Notes: generated by a model from the sequence alone, not told the origin. A stretch of 64,000 nt of DNA from Actinopolyspora mortivallis DSM 44261 (GCF_000384035.1 NZ_KB913024.1:1069655-1133654); one strand, 5' to 3'; counted from the stretch's first letter, positions 7,298 to 16,862 are shown. Numbers and translations are program-made.

Positions 7298-9400
7298 TCA
7301 CCACGGCAGCGGTTCGTAGCCGGCGAAGCTGCGGCTGAAACTGGCGCTGCCGGAGCTCAGCGAACGCACGTTGACCGCGTACCGGGTCAGCTCGGTGCTG
7401 GGCACGTGAGCACGCACCACCGTCCACCCGGAACCTTCCGGTTCGGTGCCCAGCACCCTGCCCCGGCGCACCGACAGGTCACCGAGCACCGTGCCCAGGT
7501 GTTCGTCCGGCACGTGCACCCACACCTCGTCCACCGGCTCCAGGGTCACCAGCCCGGCCCGTTCGGCGGCGTCCTTCAGGGCCAACGCCCCCGCCGTCTG
7601 GAACGCGGCGTCCGAGGAGTCGACGCTGTGGGTCCTGCCGTCCACCAGGGTCACCCGCACGTCGATCAACGGGCACCCCGACTCCAGCCCCTTCGCCAGC
7701 TGCTCCCGTATCCCGCGTTCCACACTGCCCACGAACCGCTTCGGGATGGCCCCGCCCACGACCCGGTCGACGAACTCGAAGCCTCCCCCGCGCGGCAGCG
7801 GCTCCACCTCGATGTCGCACACCGCGTACTGCCCGTGCCCGCCGGACTGTTTGACGTGCCTGCCGTGCCCGGCGGCCGCCTGCCGGAAGGTCTGACGGAA
7901 GGCCACCCGTACCGGCTCGGTGTCCACGTCCACCCCGTGCTCCCGCAACCGACGCAGCACGAGATCGGCGTGCGCCTCGCCCATGCACCACAGCACCAGT
8001 TGACGGGTCTCGGTGGAGCGGTCCACCCGCAGGGTGGGGTCGCTGGCCAACAACCGGTTCAGGTTGCGCGCCAGCGCGTCCTCGTCCTCACCGCTGCGTC
8101 CGGCCAGCGCCATCGGCAGCAGCGGGTCGGGCATGTCCCACGGCTGTATCAACAGCGGGTCCCCGGCCTCGGAGACGGTGTCCCCGGTCTCGGCCGAGTC
8201 GAGTCCGGTCAGCGCGCACAGGTCCCCGGCCACACAGTGCCGCGTCTCGTGCAGGGAGGCACCGAACGGGGTGTGGACATGGGCCACGCGCTCGGTGGAG
8301 TCGTGGTCGGCACGTCCCCGCTCACCCAGTCCGTGCGCGGAGACGTGCACCGACCGGTCCGGCAGCAACGTGCCCGAGAACACCCGGGCCAGCGAGATCC
8401 TGCCCCGATGGGGATCCACCGAGGTGTGCACGATCTCCGCCGCCAGCGGCCCCCCGGGATCGCACCGCAGGGGACGAGGGGCGGTTCCGTCGGGGGCGGT
8501 GGCCTCGACGGAACCGCGCTCGGTGGGGGCGGGAAACCCCCGGACGATCCCGTCGAGCAGCTCGATCATCCCCATGCCGGTTTCCGCCGAGGCCGGTATC
8601 ACCGGGTGGATCCCACCCCGGGCCACGGCGGTTTCGAGGTCGCTCAACAGCGTGCCCACCTCGATGGATTCCCCCGTCAGGTAGCGTTCGAGCAGGGACT
8701 CGTCCTCGCTGTGGGCGATGACGCCCTCGAGCAGTTCGTTCCGGGCCGCCTCGACCTCCGCGTCCATCCCGTGCGGGGCGGTGCCCACCGTGGGAGTGCT
8801 TCCCCGCGAGTAGTCGTGGAGACTTCCGGTGAGCAGCCCGTACAGCTGCCGGGGCTGTCCCCCGTGGTACCGCGCGAGATACAGCGCGACCACCCCGGAG
8901 CCGAACGTGTTGCGGCAGGCCTCGACGGTGGCGAACACGTCGGCGCGGGGCCGGTCGATGCGGGAGACGAGCACCCCTCGCGGCATTCCGACCCGGTCGC
9001 ACTCCCGCCAGACGGCCACGGTGGCCTCGTCCACCCCCTCGGCGGCGTCCACCACGAACACGGCGGAGTCGGCGGCCCGCAGCCCGGCCCGCAGCTCCCC
9101 GAGAAAGTCGGGATGGCCGGGAGTGTCGATCAGGTTGATCTTGGTTTCCCCGTGCCACAACGGAGCCACGGCCATGCCCACGGAACGCTGCTGCTCCACG
9201 GCCGCCGGCTCGTGGTCGCACACCGTGGTTCCCGCCGCCACGGACCCCCGGCGCGGGATGGTCGAACTCGTGGCCAACAGCCGTTCCACGAGAGTGGTCT
9301 TGCCCGTCCCGGAAGGCCCGACGAACACCACGTTGCGCACCGACTCCGGTTTTCGGGGTGCCTCGCGGGCCTCCGGCGCCGCCCTCCGCCTGTCGTTCAT
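7298..9400 (-). CDS. Elongation factor G-like protein (EF-G2 type)
   Basis: 700-residue translational GTPase with the EF-G domain order: G domain, beta-barrel domain II, and domains III-V ending in RSLSSGSASFSRSFAGYEPLPW-like sequence. The P loop is G28-P-S-G-T-G-K34-T and G3 is DTPGH (92-96), so nucleotide binding looks intact. The G4 motif, normally NKxD, reads S146-R-I-D149. These departures are typical of the actinobacterial EF-G2 paralogue (FusA2), whose role in translation is unsettled; it is not the housekeeping fusA of the str operon. ATG 9400 follows a GGGGGGAC sequence, and the extension to 9556 lacks conserved residues. It is divergent from pdxS. Confidence 0.88.
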   Translation of the reverse strand: MNDRRRAAPEAREAPRKPESVRNVVFVGPSGTGKTTLVERLLATSSTIPRRGSVAAGTTVCDHEPAAVEQQRSVGMAVAPLWHGETKINLIDTPGHPDFLGELRAGLRAADSAVFVVDAAEGVDEATVAVWRECDRVGMPRGVLVSRIDRPRADVFATVEACRNTFGSGVVALYLARYHGGQPRQLYGLLTGSLHDYSRGSTPTVGTAPHGMDAEVEAARNELLEGVIAHSEDESLLERYLTGESIEVGTLLSDLETAVARGGIHPVIPASAETGMGMIELLDGIVRGFPAPTERGSVEATAPDGTAPRPLRCDPGGPLAAEIVHTSVDPHRGRISLARVFSGTLLPDRSVHVSAHGLGERGRADHDSTERVAHVHTPFGASLHETRHCVAGDLCALTGLDSAETGDTVSEAGDPLLIQPWDMPDPLLPMALAGRSGEDEDALARNLNRLLASDPTLRVDRSTETRQLVLWCMGEAHADLVLRRLREHGVDVDTEPVRVAFRQTFRQAAAGHGRHVKQSGGHGQYAVCDIEVEPLPRGGGFEFVDRVVGGAIPKRFVGSVERGIREQLAKGLESGCPLIDVRVTLVDGRTHSVDSSDAAFQTAGALALKDAAERAGLVTLEPVDEVWVHVPDEHLGTVLGDLSVRRGRVLGTEPEGSGWTVVRAHVPSTELTRYAVNVRSLSSGSASFSRSFAGYEPLPW

Positions 9401-9684
9401 GATCGTCCCCCCGTGCGGTGCCGCGATGGCTGTGGTTGCCGAGCACACACCCCTCGGCGGAGGTGCGCAAGGCGACGGGCGGCCGAGTGGTCTGGCGAGA
9501 AAACCGCGCAGTGGACCGTTTCCGGGGTGGGGGGTCACTCCTAGCGTCGAGGGCACGGTACGACAACGACGTCCGTGAGGCCCGCGCGTGGCGCCTCCGC
9601 CCCGTCCCCACCGGCTCCCCCGGAGCTCGCGGGGGCTTCGACGGTGGCGGCCACGCGTGGGATCCCGGAGAGGAGTGACAGCAA

Positions 9685-10599
9685 GTGACCGACGTCACCA
9701 GCGGGGCCGCACGTCCGGAGGGCACCGGTACGGACGGTGTCAAGCGCGGCATGGCGGAGATGCTCAAGGGCGGTGTGATCATGGACGTGGTCACGCCCGA
9801 GCAGGCGAAGATCGCCGAGGACGCGGGTGCGGTCGCCGTCATGGCGCTGGAGCGTGTGCCCGCCGACATCCGGGCCCAGGGTGGTGTGGCCCGGATGTCC
9901 GACCCCGCGATGATCGAGGAGATCGTGCGTTCGGTGTCCATCCCGGTGATGGCCAAGGCGCGCATCGGCCACTTCCTGGAGGCCGAGGTGCTGCAGTCCC
10001 TCGGGGTGGACTACGTCGACGAGTCCGAGGTGCTGACCCCCGCCGACGAGGACAACCACATCGACAAGTGGCCCTTCACGGTGCCGTTCGTGTGCGGCGC
10101 CACCAACCTCGGCGAGGCGTTGCGCCGCATCTCCGAGGGCGCCGCGATGATCCGCTCCAAGGGAGAGGCGGGAACCGGCAACGTGGTGGAGGCCACCCGG
10201 CACATGCGGCGGATCCGTTCCGAGATGCGGCGGCTGTCGGTCTCGGACGGCACCGAGCTGTACGCGGCGGCCAAGGAGATGCGGGTTCCGGTGGAACTGG
10301 CGCGGGAGGTCGCCACCACCGGTGAACTCCCCGTGGTGCTGTTCACCGCGGGCGGGGTCGCCACCCCCGCCGACGCGGCCATGATGCGCCGACTCGGCGC
10401 GGAGGGCGTGTTCGTCGGTTCGGGGATCTTCAAGTCCGGCGATCCCGCCGCCCGGGCGGAGGCGATCGTCAAGGCCACCACCTTCTACGACGACGCCGAC
10501 CTCGTCGCCAAGGTCTCGCGGGGACTGGGCGAGGCCATGGTGGGCATCAACGTCGAGGACCTGCCGGAGGAGCAGCACTACGCCCGACGCGGTTGGTGA
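9685..10599 (+). CDS. pdxS: Pyridoxal 5'-phosphate synthase, PdxS subunit
   Basis: Synthase subunit of the ribose-5-phosphate-dependent vitamin B6 pathway. It condenses ribose 5-phosphate, glyceraldehyde 3-phosphate and ammonia delivered by PdxT. 304 residues forming a TIM barrel. Catalytic residues are visible: D34 (VIMDVV), K91 ([10 protein letters not shown]) and K159 ([10 protein letters not shown], also the phosphate-binding loop). The GTG start at 9685 has GAGAGGAG upstream. Unlike the usual arrangement, the pdxT gene is not adjacent but about 3.3 kb downstream, beyond a regulator/transporter insert. Confidence 0.98.
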   Translation: MTDVTSGAARPEGTGTDGVKRGMAEMLKGGVIMDVVTPEQAKIAEDAGAVAVMALERVPADIRAQGGVARMSDPAMIEEIVRSVSIPVMAKARIGHFLEAEVLQSLGVDYVDESEVLTPADEDNHIDKWPFTVPFVCGATNLGEALRRISEGAAMIRSKGEAGTGNVVEATRHMRRIRSEMRRLSVSDGTELYAAAKEMRVPVELAREVATTGELPVVLFTAGGVATPADAAMMRRLGAEGVFVGSGIFKSGDPAARAEAIVKATTFYDDADLVAKVSRGLGEAMVGINVEDLPEEQHYARRGW

Positions 10600-10629
10600 C
10601 TCCGACGAGGCCGGACTCCGGTGGTCTTC

Positions 10630-11193
10630 CTACCTGTGCTCCATGACCAGCAGGGCCCTGGCGGCCCCCTCGGGGGCACGGTAGAGGTGGGCGACCTCGC
10701 CGGAGAAGGTCAGGTAGTCCCCCGGTGACAGTTCGGCCGGCTCCGTCAGGGGGCCGGCCGACATCGTCCCGGAGAGCACCACCAGGTGTTCCACGGTGCC
10801 GCGCTGGTGCGGATCGGCGCGGCGTTGCTGCCCCGCTTCGAGGGCTATCTCGTAGAGGTCGCGGCTGGCCCCCGCCGGGCACGCCGACAGTAGTCCCGCG
10901 GCGAAGGCGCCGTGTTCGGAACGCAGTGTCGGTGCCGTGCCCGCGCGCACGACCTTCACATGGGGGGCCGGCGGTTCCACGAGACGGCTGAACGGCACGT
11001 CGAGGGCCACGGCGACCGCCCAGAGGGTTTCCACGCTGGGGTTGCCCGTCCCCGCCTCCAGTTGGGAGAGCGTGGACTTGGCGACCCCGGCCCGCCTGGC
11101 CAGTTCGTTCAACGAGATCCCCGCGTCGTTCCTGGCACGCCGCAGCGCGGGAGCGATGATCTCCAGCGCGGCGCTCTCTCCGGATCCGTCCAT
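10630..11193 (-). CDS. XRE-cupin transcriptional regulator
   Basis: 187 residues: an N-terminal XRE helix-turn-helix (about 10-70; ISLNELARRAGVAKSTLSQLEAGTGNPSVETL, given here as the run ISLNELARRAG then VAKSTLSQLEAG) and a C-terminal cupin barrel with HQRGTVEHLVVLSG and LSPGDYLTFSGEVAH, the positions of cupin motifs 1 and 2. Regulators of this class sense small molecules such as amino acids or polyamines. The gene is divergent from azlCD across 70 bases holding overlapping inverted repeats, so it most likely controls the azl exporter and itself. The ligand cannot be told from the sequence. Confidence 0.9.
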   Translation of the reverse strand: MDGSGESAALEIIAPALRRARNDAGISLNELARRAGVAKSTLSQLEAGTGNPSVETLWAVAVALDVPFSRLVEPPAPHVKVVRAGTAPTLRSEHGAFAAGLLSACPAGASRDLYEIALEAGQQRRADPHQRGTVEHLVVLSGTMSAGPLTEPAELSPGDYLTFSGEVAHLYRAPEGAARALLVMEHR

Positions 11194-11217
11194 GGCTGTT
11201 CGCCTCGCACTTCCTTG

Positions 11218-11250
11218 TGTTCGGTTTGACGAACAACGGTGCTGTTGTTC
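11218..11250. promoter_or_regulatory. Overlapping operator repeats between the XRE-cupin gene and azlC
   Basis: TGTTCG-GTTTGA-CGAACA (11218-11235) and GAACAAC-GGTGCT-GTTGTTC (11231-11250) are perfect inverted repeats that share the central GAACA. The result is a run of alternating (T)GTTC half-sites over 33 bases. It lies between the divergent regulator and azlC. The azlC ATG (11263) follows so closely, with a TTGAC at 11226 and an A/T-rich CACTAT at 11250, that the azl transcript may be leaderless. Confidence 0.6.
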
Positions 11251-11262
11251 ACTATAGCGACC

Positions 11263-11985
11263 ATGCGTTTGATGCGCCGAACATTGGGGACGTTACGGCG
11301 TGACTCCCCCCTGATCATCCCGGTGGCCTCCATGGCACTCGCCCTGGCGGTGGTCGGTGCCTCGCTCGGAGCGATCGCCGTCACCAAGGGGGTTCCGCTG
11401 TGGCTGGTCACCCTGATGGCGGCACTGGTGTTCGCGGGAGGTTCCGAACTGCTGGCGGTGGGGATGGCCACCTCCGGGGCCGCCCCGTTCGCGGTGGTGC
11501 TCGGCGGGTTGCTGCTCAACGCCCGCCACCTGCCCTACGGGCTGGCCCTCGGAGGGATGCTGGCCGACAGCGGCCCGGTCGGCAGGCTGTTCGGAAGCCA
11601 CCTGTTGGTGGACGAGGCCGTGGCCTTCGCCTTGGCCGAGTCCGACCCGCACCGGCGGCGACGTGCCTACTGGGCCGCCGGACTGACCCTGTACGGGGTC
11701 TGGGCCCCCTCCGTGTTCCTCGGGGGGCTGCTCGGCGACGGCATCGGCGACCCGCGCGCGCTCGGTCTGGACGCGGCCCTGCCCGCCGGGCTGCTCGCCC
11801 TGGTGCTGCCCGCCCTGCGGGACCGCCCCACCCTCCGGGCCGTGGCGCTCGGCTCCACGGTGGCCGTGGTGCTGACCCCGGTGCTGGAGGAGGGGCTTCC
11901 CGTGCTGTGCGGGCTGTTCGGCATGGTCGCCGCGCTGCCGGTCGCCACGGGCCACTCCGACGAGCGTTCGGAGGCGGGCGTATGA
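11263..11985 (+). CDS. azlC: AzlC family amino-acid exporter, large subunit
   Basis: 240-residue polytopic membrane protein of the AzlC family, which with AzlD exports branched-chain amino acids or analogues. Several hydrophobic helices flank family features such as FAGGSELLAVG and LLLNARHLPYGLAL (the conserved N-A-R-H region). ATG 11263 (MRLMRRTLG) is chosen because the proposed operator and promoter elements lie immediately upstream; an upstream in-frame start at 11239 would fall inside the operator. The stop overlaps azlD (ATGA), so both are co-expressed under the divergent XRE-cupin regulator. Substrate is inferred from the family. Confidence 0.9.
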   Translation: MRLMRRTLGTLRRDSPLIIPVASMALALAVVGASLGAIAVTKGVPLWLVTLMAALVFAGGSELLAVGMATSGAAPFAVVLGGLLLNARHLPYGLALGGMLADSGPVGRLFGSHLLVDEAVAFALAESDPHRRRRAYWAAGLTLYGVWAPSVFLGGLLGDGIGDPRALGLDAALPAGLLALVLPALRDRPTLRAVALGSTVAVVLTPVLEEGLPVLCGLFGMVAALPVATGHSDERSEAGV

Positions 11986-12299
11986 CCCTGGGGATCGTGC
12001 TGGCGCTGGCCGCCGGAACCTACGCGCTGCGGGTGGCGGGGCCGTTGTTGCGCGACAGACTACGGCTGCCCGAACGGTGGCGGTGGTCGCTGTCGGTGGC
12101 TTCGCTGGTGCTGCTCGGTGCCTTCGTGGCGACCAGCGCACTGTACGAGTCGGGTTCCTTCGCCGGGGTCGCCCGGGTCTCCGGAGTGGCCGTCGGCGGG
12201 GTGCTGGCGTGGCGACGGGCCCCCTTCGTGGTGGTGGTGCTGGTGGCGGCCGGAGTGACCGCCGGAATGCGCGCCGTCCTTAGCACGCCCGTCATGTAA
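11982..12299 (+). CDS. azlD: AzlD family amino-acid exporter, small subunit
   Basis: 105 residues with about four short hydrophobic helices, the standard size and profile of the AzlD partner of AzlC. Family-like segments are TYALRVAGPLL near the N terminus (AzlD proteins share T-x-x-x-R-x-x-P) and the hydrophobic C terminus. The ATG lies within the azlC stop region (ATGA overlap). A GC hairpin at 12311-12325 follows the stop, so azlCD looks like a complete two-gene operon. Confidence 0.88.
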   Translation: MTLGIVLALAAGTYALRVAGPLLRDRLRLPERWRWSLSVASLVLLGAFVATSALYESGSFAGVARVSGVAVGGVLAWRRAPFVVVVLVAAGVTAGMRAVLSTPVM

Positions 12300-12310
12300 G
12301 TGATCGTTAA

Positions 12311-12325
12311 CCCCCGTTCGGGGGG
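12311..12325 (+). terminator. Terminator after azlD
   Basis: CCCCC-GTTCG-GGGGG at 12311-12325 forms a short very stable GC hairpin just after the azlD stop codon, preceded by TTAA and followed by TGTCTTCC. It could also be a regulatory hairpin for the downstream permease. Confidence 0.5.
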
Positions 12326-12438
12326 TGTCTTCCGAGTGATTAGGGTCTTGTCGACCGAGCCGGCTCCGACCCACGGAGCCGGACCCCGTAGCGAGCCGGG
12401 CCATCCTCACCCGGCCGATACGTAGTGGAGGCAGAACC

Positions 12439-13881
12439 TTGGTCACCACGCCCGACCCGTCGGACGGTGCCACGGCAGCCACGGGACCGACCGGACAGCG
12501 GGGCAACGAGGAGGGTTACGCCACCGGCCTGGGAAACCGCCAGGTCCAGATGATCGCCATGGGCGGGGCCATCGGGGTCGGCCTGTTCCTCGGAGCCGGG
12601 GGGCTGCTGGAGGAGATGGGACCCGGAATCATCCTGTCCTACCTCGCCTGCGGCGTGGCCGTGTTCTTCGTGATGCGGGCCCTCGGCGAACTGGTGCTCT
12701 ACCGGCCGGTCTCCGGCAGCTTCGTCGAGTACGCCCGGGAGTTCATCGGCCCCTGGGCCGGGTTCGCCGCCGGATGGATGTACTGGGTGAACTGGGTCGG
12801 CAGCGGAGTCGCCGAGATCACGGCCGCGGGCATCTACATCGGCAAGTGGTTCCCCGAGTTCCCCCAGTGGATCACCGCCCTGCTCTCGCTGCTGGTGTTG
12901 CTGGTGGTGAACCTGCTCTCGGTGCGGTTGTTCGGCGAACTGGAGTTCTGGTTCTCGGTGATCAAGGTGCTGGCCATCGTCAGCTTCCTGGTGGTGGGGA
13001 CCTGGCTGGTCGCCACCGGCGCCGAGATGGGCGAGACCACGGCGGGTGTCGGCAACCTGTTCTCGCACGGTGGCTTCCTGCCGTTGGGACTGCCCGTGGT
13101 GCTCATGAGCCTCCAGGGGGTGATCTTCGCCTACGCCTCGATGGAGATGGCCGGTATCGCCGCCGGGGAGACGAAGAACCCGGCCAAGGTGATGCCGCGC
13201 GCGATCAACAACGTCATCGTGCGCATCGCCCTGTTCTACGTGGGCTCCCTGCTGCTGCTGTGCATGGTGCTGCCCTGGACCGCCTACAGCGGGACCGAGA
13301 GCCCCTTCGTGACGGTGTTCTCCAGCATCGGAGTCCCCTGGATCGGCGACATCATGAACTTCGTGGTGCTCACCGCAGCCCTGTCCAGCTGCAACTCCGG
13401 GCTCTACTCCACCGGACGCATCCTGCGCTCGCTGTCCCTCAACGGGGAGGCTCCCTCGTTCACGGCGCGGATGAACTCCCAGCGGGCGCCCTACGGGGCC
13501 GTGCTGTTCACCGCGGCGGTGTTCCTGCTGGGGGTGCTGCTCAACTACGCGCTGCCGGACAAGGCCTTCGAGATCGCCACCTCGGTCTCCTCGCTCGGCG
13601 TGATCGCCACCTGGGCCGTGCTGCTGTACAGCCAGCTGCGGCTGCGCGAGTTCGCCCGGCAGGGCAGGTTGCGGCGCCCCTCCTACCGGATGCCGGGTTC
13701 CCCCTACACGAACTGGATCGTGCTCGGCTTCCTCGCCCTCGTGCTGGTGCTGGCGGGATTCTCCTCCGACATCGCGGCTCGCTGGTCGCTGTACGCCGTG
13801 CCGTTGCTGGTCGTGGGCATAACGGTCGGTTGGCGTGTGGTGCGCCGCCGTTCCGCGAGCTGCGGAGCGGACGTGAGGTGA
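12439..13881 (+). CDS. Amino-acid permease of the AAT family (AnsP-like)
   Basis: 480-residue secondary transporter with about 12 hydrophobic helices. The N-terminal family signature [19 protein letters not shown] and the segments [19 protein letters not shown] and [15 protein letters not shown] closely resemble the mycobacterial L-asparagine permease AnsP. The glycine/D-serine/D-alanine carrier CycA is a relative, so the substrate is not certain. The TTG start at 12439 is taken because GGAGG lies upstream at proper distance. It lies downstream of azlCD beyond a hairpin, probably with its own promoter, and is part of the block that separates pdxS from pdxT. Confidence 0.9.
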   Translation: MVTTPDPSDGATAATGPTGQRGNEEGYATGLGNRQVQMIAMGGAIGVGLFLGAGGLLEEMGPGIILSYLACGVAVFFVMRALGELVLYRPVSGSFVEYAREFIGPWAGFAAGWMYWVNWVGSGVAEITAAGIYIGKWFPEFPQWITALLSLLVLLVVNLLSVRLFGELEFWFSVIKVLAIVSFLVVGTWLVATGAEMGETTAGVGNLFSHGGFLPLGLPVVLMSLQGVIFAYASMEMAGIAAGETKNPAKVMPRAINNVIVRIALFYVGSLLLLCMVLPWTAYSGTESPFVTVFSSIGVPWIGDIMNFVVLTAALSSCNSGLYSTGRILRSLSLNGEAPSFTARMNSQRAPYGAVLFTAAVFLLGVLLNYALPDKAFEIATSVSSLGVIATWAVLLYSQLRLREFARQGRLRRPSYRMPGSPYTNWIVLGFLALVLVLAGFSSDIAARWSLYAVPLLVVGITVGWRVVRRRSASCGADVR

Positions 13882-13924
13882 CCCGGACATTGCCGAATCG
13901 CCCGTGTGCAGGACAATCGGAGAT

Positions 13925-14635
13925 GTGAACCAAGCTCAACCGGTGGTGGGCGTACTCGCCCTGCAGGGGGACGTGGCCGAGCACCTCCAGGCGTTCGAAC
14001 GTCTCGGGGTGCCGGCCCGCACCGTGCGCGGGCCGCGGGAACTCGCGGCGGTCGACGGGCTGGTGCTGCCCGGAGGCGAGTCGACGACGATGACCCGTCT
14101 GCTGGAGACCTTCGAACTCTTCGAACCGTTGCGGCAACGGCTGCGCGAGGGGATGCCGGCCTACGGTTCCTGCGCGGGCATGGTGCTGTTGGCCGACAGC
14201 GTGCTCGACGACCGCACCGACGTCGAGGGCGCTCCGGGAGTGCGGACGCTGGGAGCGCTGGACGTGGTGGTCCGGCGCAACGCCTTCGGACGCCAGGTCG
14301 ACTCCTTCGAGGCCGAGCTGGACGTCGCCGGGATCGAGGGTCCCCCGATGCACGCCGTGTTCATCCGCGCCCCCATCGTGGAGAAGACCGGTGCTGACGT
14401 CGCGGTGTTGGCCGAGGTGCGGGGACGCCCGGTGCGCGGGTCGGCCGAGGGCGACGGAACGGGTACCATCGTCGCCGTTCGCCAGGGTCCGGTACTCGCT
14501 ACGGCGTTTCATCCGGAGCTGGCCAACGGTGACGATCGTGTGCACCGTCTGTTCGTGCGAATGATCCGTGACAACGACGACGGACGTGCCCGCGAGGCCA
14601 CTCCGGCAAGAGCAGAGACCACGGAGGAGAGATGA
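13925..14635 (+). CDS. pdxT: Pyridoxal 5'-phosphate synthase, glutaminase subunit PdxT
   Basis: Hydrolyses glutamine and channels ammonia to PdxS. 236 residues with a complete class I glutamine amidotransferase triad: nucleophile C83 (GSCAGM), H196 and E198 (FHPEL). The GGES oxyanion region is at about 50. The GTG at 13925 gives the usual start ([10 protein letters not shown] follows within seven residues); an upstream GTG at 13904 is possible. The stop overlaps yebC (ATGA). The pdxT-yebC pairing is the same as in mycobacteria. Confidence 0.97.
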   Translation: MNQAQPVVGVLALQGDVAEHLQAFERLGVPARTVRGPRELAAVDGLVLPGGESTTMTRLLETFELFEPLRQRLREGMPAYGSCAGMVLLADSVLDDRTDVEGAPGVRTLGALDVVVRRNAFGRQVDSFEAELDVAGIEGPPMHAVFIRAPIVEKTGADVAVLAEVRGRPVRGSAEGDGTGTIVAVRQGPVLATAFHPELANGDDRVHRLFVRMIRDNDDGRAREATPARAETTEER

Positions 14636-15384
14636 GCGGCCACTCCAAGTGGGCCACGACCAAGCACAAGAAGGCCGCCCTCGACGCCAAGCGCGGTAAG
14701 CTTTTCGCGAAGCTGATCAAGAACATCGAGGTCGCCGCGCGCATGGGCGGAGGGGACCCGGAGGCCAACCCGACCCTGTACGACGCCATCCAGAAGGCGC
14801 GCAAGTCCTCGGTCCCCCAGGACAACATCGAGCGCGCCCGCAAGCGCGGTGCCGGTGAGGAAGCCGGTGGCGCCGACTGGCAGACGATCATGTACGAGGG
14901 TTACGCCCCCAACGGGGTGGCGGTGCTGATCGAGTGCCTGACCGACAACCGCAACCGCGCCGCCAGCGAGGTGCGGGCCACCATGAACCGGCACGGCGGT
15001 TCCATGGCCGACGCCGGATCGGTGTCCTACCTGTTCAACCGGCGCGGTGTCGTGCTGCTGCCCAAGAACGGGCTGAGCGAGGAGGACGTGCTCGGGGCCG
15101 TGCTGGAGGCCGGTGCCGAGGAGATCGAGGACCTCGGGGAGCAGTACGAGGTGCTGTGCGATCCCGGGGACCTCGTTCCGGTGCGGAAGGCGTTGCAGGC
15201 GGCGGGCTTCGAGTACGACTCGGCCGAACCGAGTTTCCTCCCCTCGGTCAACGTTCCGCTGGACAGCGAGGGCGCGCGCAAGGTCTTCAAGCTGATCGAC
15301 GCGCTCGAGGACTGCGACGACGTGCAGAACGTGTACTCGAACTTCGACGTCAGCGACGAGGTCATGGAACAGGCCTCGGCCTGA
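14632..15384 (+). CDS. yebC: YebC/PmpR family regulator
   Basis: 250 residues beginning [20 protein letters not shown], the hallmark of the YebC/TACO1 family, followed by the three-domain body ([45 protein letters not shown]). Members were described as DNA-binding regulators, including of ruvCAB. More recent work links the family to ribosome rescue at polyproline stretches. It is coupled to pdxT by an ATGA overlap and lies shortly upstream of ruvC, an arrangement common in bacteria. Confidence 0.96.
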   Translation: MSGHSKWATTKHKKAALDAKRGKLFAKLIKNIEVAARMGGGDPEANPTLYDAIQKARKSSVPQDNIERARKRGAGEEAGGADWQTIMYEGYAPNGVAVLIECLTDNRNRAASEVRATMNRHGGSMADAGSVSYLFNRRGVVLLPKNGLSEEDVLGAVLEAGAEEIEDLGEQYEVLCDPGDLVPVRKALQAAGFEYDSAEPSFLPSVNVPLDSEGARKVFKLIDALEDCDDVQNVYSNFDVSDEVMEQASA

Positions 15385-15593
15385 GCGCGCCGCGGACGGG
15401 GACTTTCGGGCTTGTTCCCCCGGCCGGAGGTCCCCGCCGTGCCGCTTCGAGCGCGCTCGCGCCTCAGGCGGAGAAGCCGATCTCCCCTCCGGAGTCCTCG
15501 CCCGGTGGACTAGGCTGTTCGTCGACGCCGCGTGGACAGACACCCGTGGTGTCGTGAGGCCCGTGATCCGACGGAAGGGGCGGAAAGGACGCG

Positions 15594-16103
15594 ATGACCG
15601 TCACTCCGGACGCGCCCGACCAGATGCGGGACCGGCTGCTGCGCACCGCCGAACGGCACGGTGCCGCCGTCGTGCACGTCGACGAGGAGGAACAGCACCC
15701 GCCGTACGCGTTCTCCGCCGGAGTCTGGCGCCGCTTCGGCAAGCCCGAGGTGGTGGTGATCGGCCTTCCCCCGGAGGTCGCGCACGCCGTGGTGAACACC
15801 TACACCGCCAGGGCCGCACGGGGGGAACGTTTCGTCCCGGGACGGCTCTACGAGGGGTTTCTGGCCGAACAGCCGGTGACCTTCGAACGGGTCTGCGGGG
15901 CACACTACCCGCAGTACCTCGGCAGCGCGGTGCTGCTGCACGACGGGGACGACTTCCCCGCCCTGCAGATGGTGCTGCCCGAGCCCCGTACCGGGCTGTT
16001 GCCCTGGTCCGAGGGAGCCTCGGAGGAGTTCCGGGAGTACCAGCCGGTGCTGACCGACTCGGGGCTGCCGGAGAGCTGGACCCCCGGGGTCGACGGGGCC
16101 TGA
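15594..16103 (+). CDS. DUF4262 domain protein
   Basis: 169-residue soluble protein matching DUF4262: an N-terminal region with PPYAFSAGVWRRFGKPEVVVIGLP, here split as PPYAFSAGVW and GKPEVVVIGLP, and a C-terminal half with FPALQMVLPE. The family is widespread in actinobacteria and unstudied. ATG 15594 with an AAGGACG upstream is a reasonable start. It lies alone between yebC and the ruvC promoter, so it is probably its own unit. No function is proposed. Confidence 0.85.
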   Translation: MTVTPDAPDQMRDRLLRTAERHGAAVVHVDEEEQHPPYAFSAGVWRRFGKPEVVVIGLPPEVAHAVVNTYTARAARGERFVPGRLYEGFLAEQPVTFERVCGAHYPQYLGSAVLLHDGDDFPALQMVLPEPRTGLLPWSEGASEEFREYQPVLTDSGLPESWTPGVDGA

Positions 16104-16227
16104 TCCGGACGAGTGTCTCCCCGGCGGAAGACGGTGAACGCGGTGCCGGAAGGCCTCCCGCCGCTCCGTCCTGCCGGGCCTCGCGGATGAGGCCGTGTCG
16201 GCCGTGTCCGGGTCCGCGCGGAACCGA

Positions 16228-16249
16228 TAGGATTCGAACGTCTGTTCAC
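16228..16249 (+). promoter_or_regulatory. ruvC promoter -10 with overlapping LexA (SOS) box
   Basis: TAGGAT (16228-16233) is a good actinobacterial -10 and is immediately followed by TCGAAC-GTCT-GTTCAC (16234-16249). The actinobacterial SOS box is TCGAAC-N4-GTTCGA, so 10 of 12 half-site bases match. LexA bound here would block the promoter start region, making ruvCAB DNA-damage inducible, as known in mycobacteria. Confidence 0.7.
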
Positions 16250-16274
16250 CACGGCGGCGCGGGAGGATGACGGG

Positions 16275-16862
16275 GTGCGTGTACTGGGAGTCGACCCGGG
16301 GCTGACCCGCTGCGGCATCGGTGTCGTCGAGGGGGGACACCGGCGGGGAGTGCGGTGCCTGGGGGTCGGCGTCGTGCGCAGCCCGGTCGAGGAGGAACTG
16401 CCGCGGCGACTGCTCACCATCGGTGACGGGGTGGAGCAGTGGATCCACGAACACCGCCCCGACGTGGTGGCGATCGAACGGGTGTTCAGTCAGCACAACG
16501 TGCGTTCGGTCATGGGGACCGCCCAGGTTTCCGGGGTGGTGGCCCTGGCCGCCGCGCGCAGGGACATCCCGGTGGCCTTCCACACGCCCAGCTCGGTCAA
16601 GGCGGCCATCAGCGGCTCCGGTCGGGCGGACAAGCGTCAGGTGACCGCCATGGTGAGCAAGGTGCTCGGGCTGAGCACACCCCCCAAACCCGCCGACGCG
16701 GCCGACGCGCTGGCCCTGGCACTGTGCCATCTGTGGCGGGCCCCGATGACCGACAGGCTGGCCGAGGCCGAACAACGGGCCGCGAGCCTGGCCCGTAACC
16801 ATCGGCAGCGGTTGCGCCGCGCCGTTCGTGATTCGTCCGGGACGGGAGGAAACCAGCAATGA
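16275..16862 (+). CDS. ruvC: Holliday junction endonuclease RuvC
   Basis: Cleaves Holliday junctions held by RuvAB. 195 residues with the RNase H-like fold and its acidic active site: D7 (GVDPGL), E68 (VAIERVF) and two aspartates near 141 and 144 ([16 protein letters not shown]). The GTG start follows GGGAGG. The stop overlaps ruvA (ATGA). This is the first gene of ruvC-ruvA-ruvB, expected to be SOS-controlled through the LexA box at 16234-16249. Confidence 0.98.
   Translation: MRVLGVDPGLTRCGIGVVEGGHRRGVRCLGVGVVRSPVEEELPRRLLTIGDGVEQWIHEHRPDVVAIERVFSQHNVRSVMGTAQVSGVVALAAARRDIPVAFHTPSSVKAAISGSGRADKRQVTAMVSKVLGLSTPPKPADAADALALALCHLWRAPMTDRLAEAEQRAASLARNHRQRLRRAVRDSSGTGGNQQ

Noticed and set aside
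16215-16260. GATTCGAAC resembling a tRNA T-loop
   Set aside because: No acceptor or anticodon stems around it; it is better explained as the LexA box.
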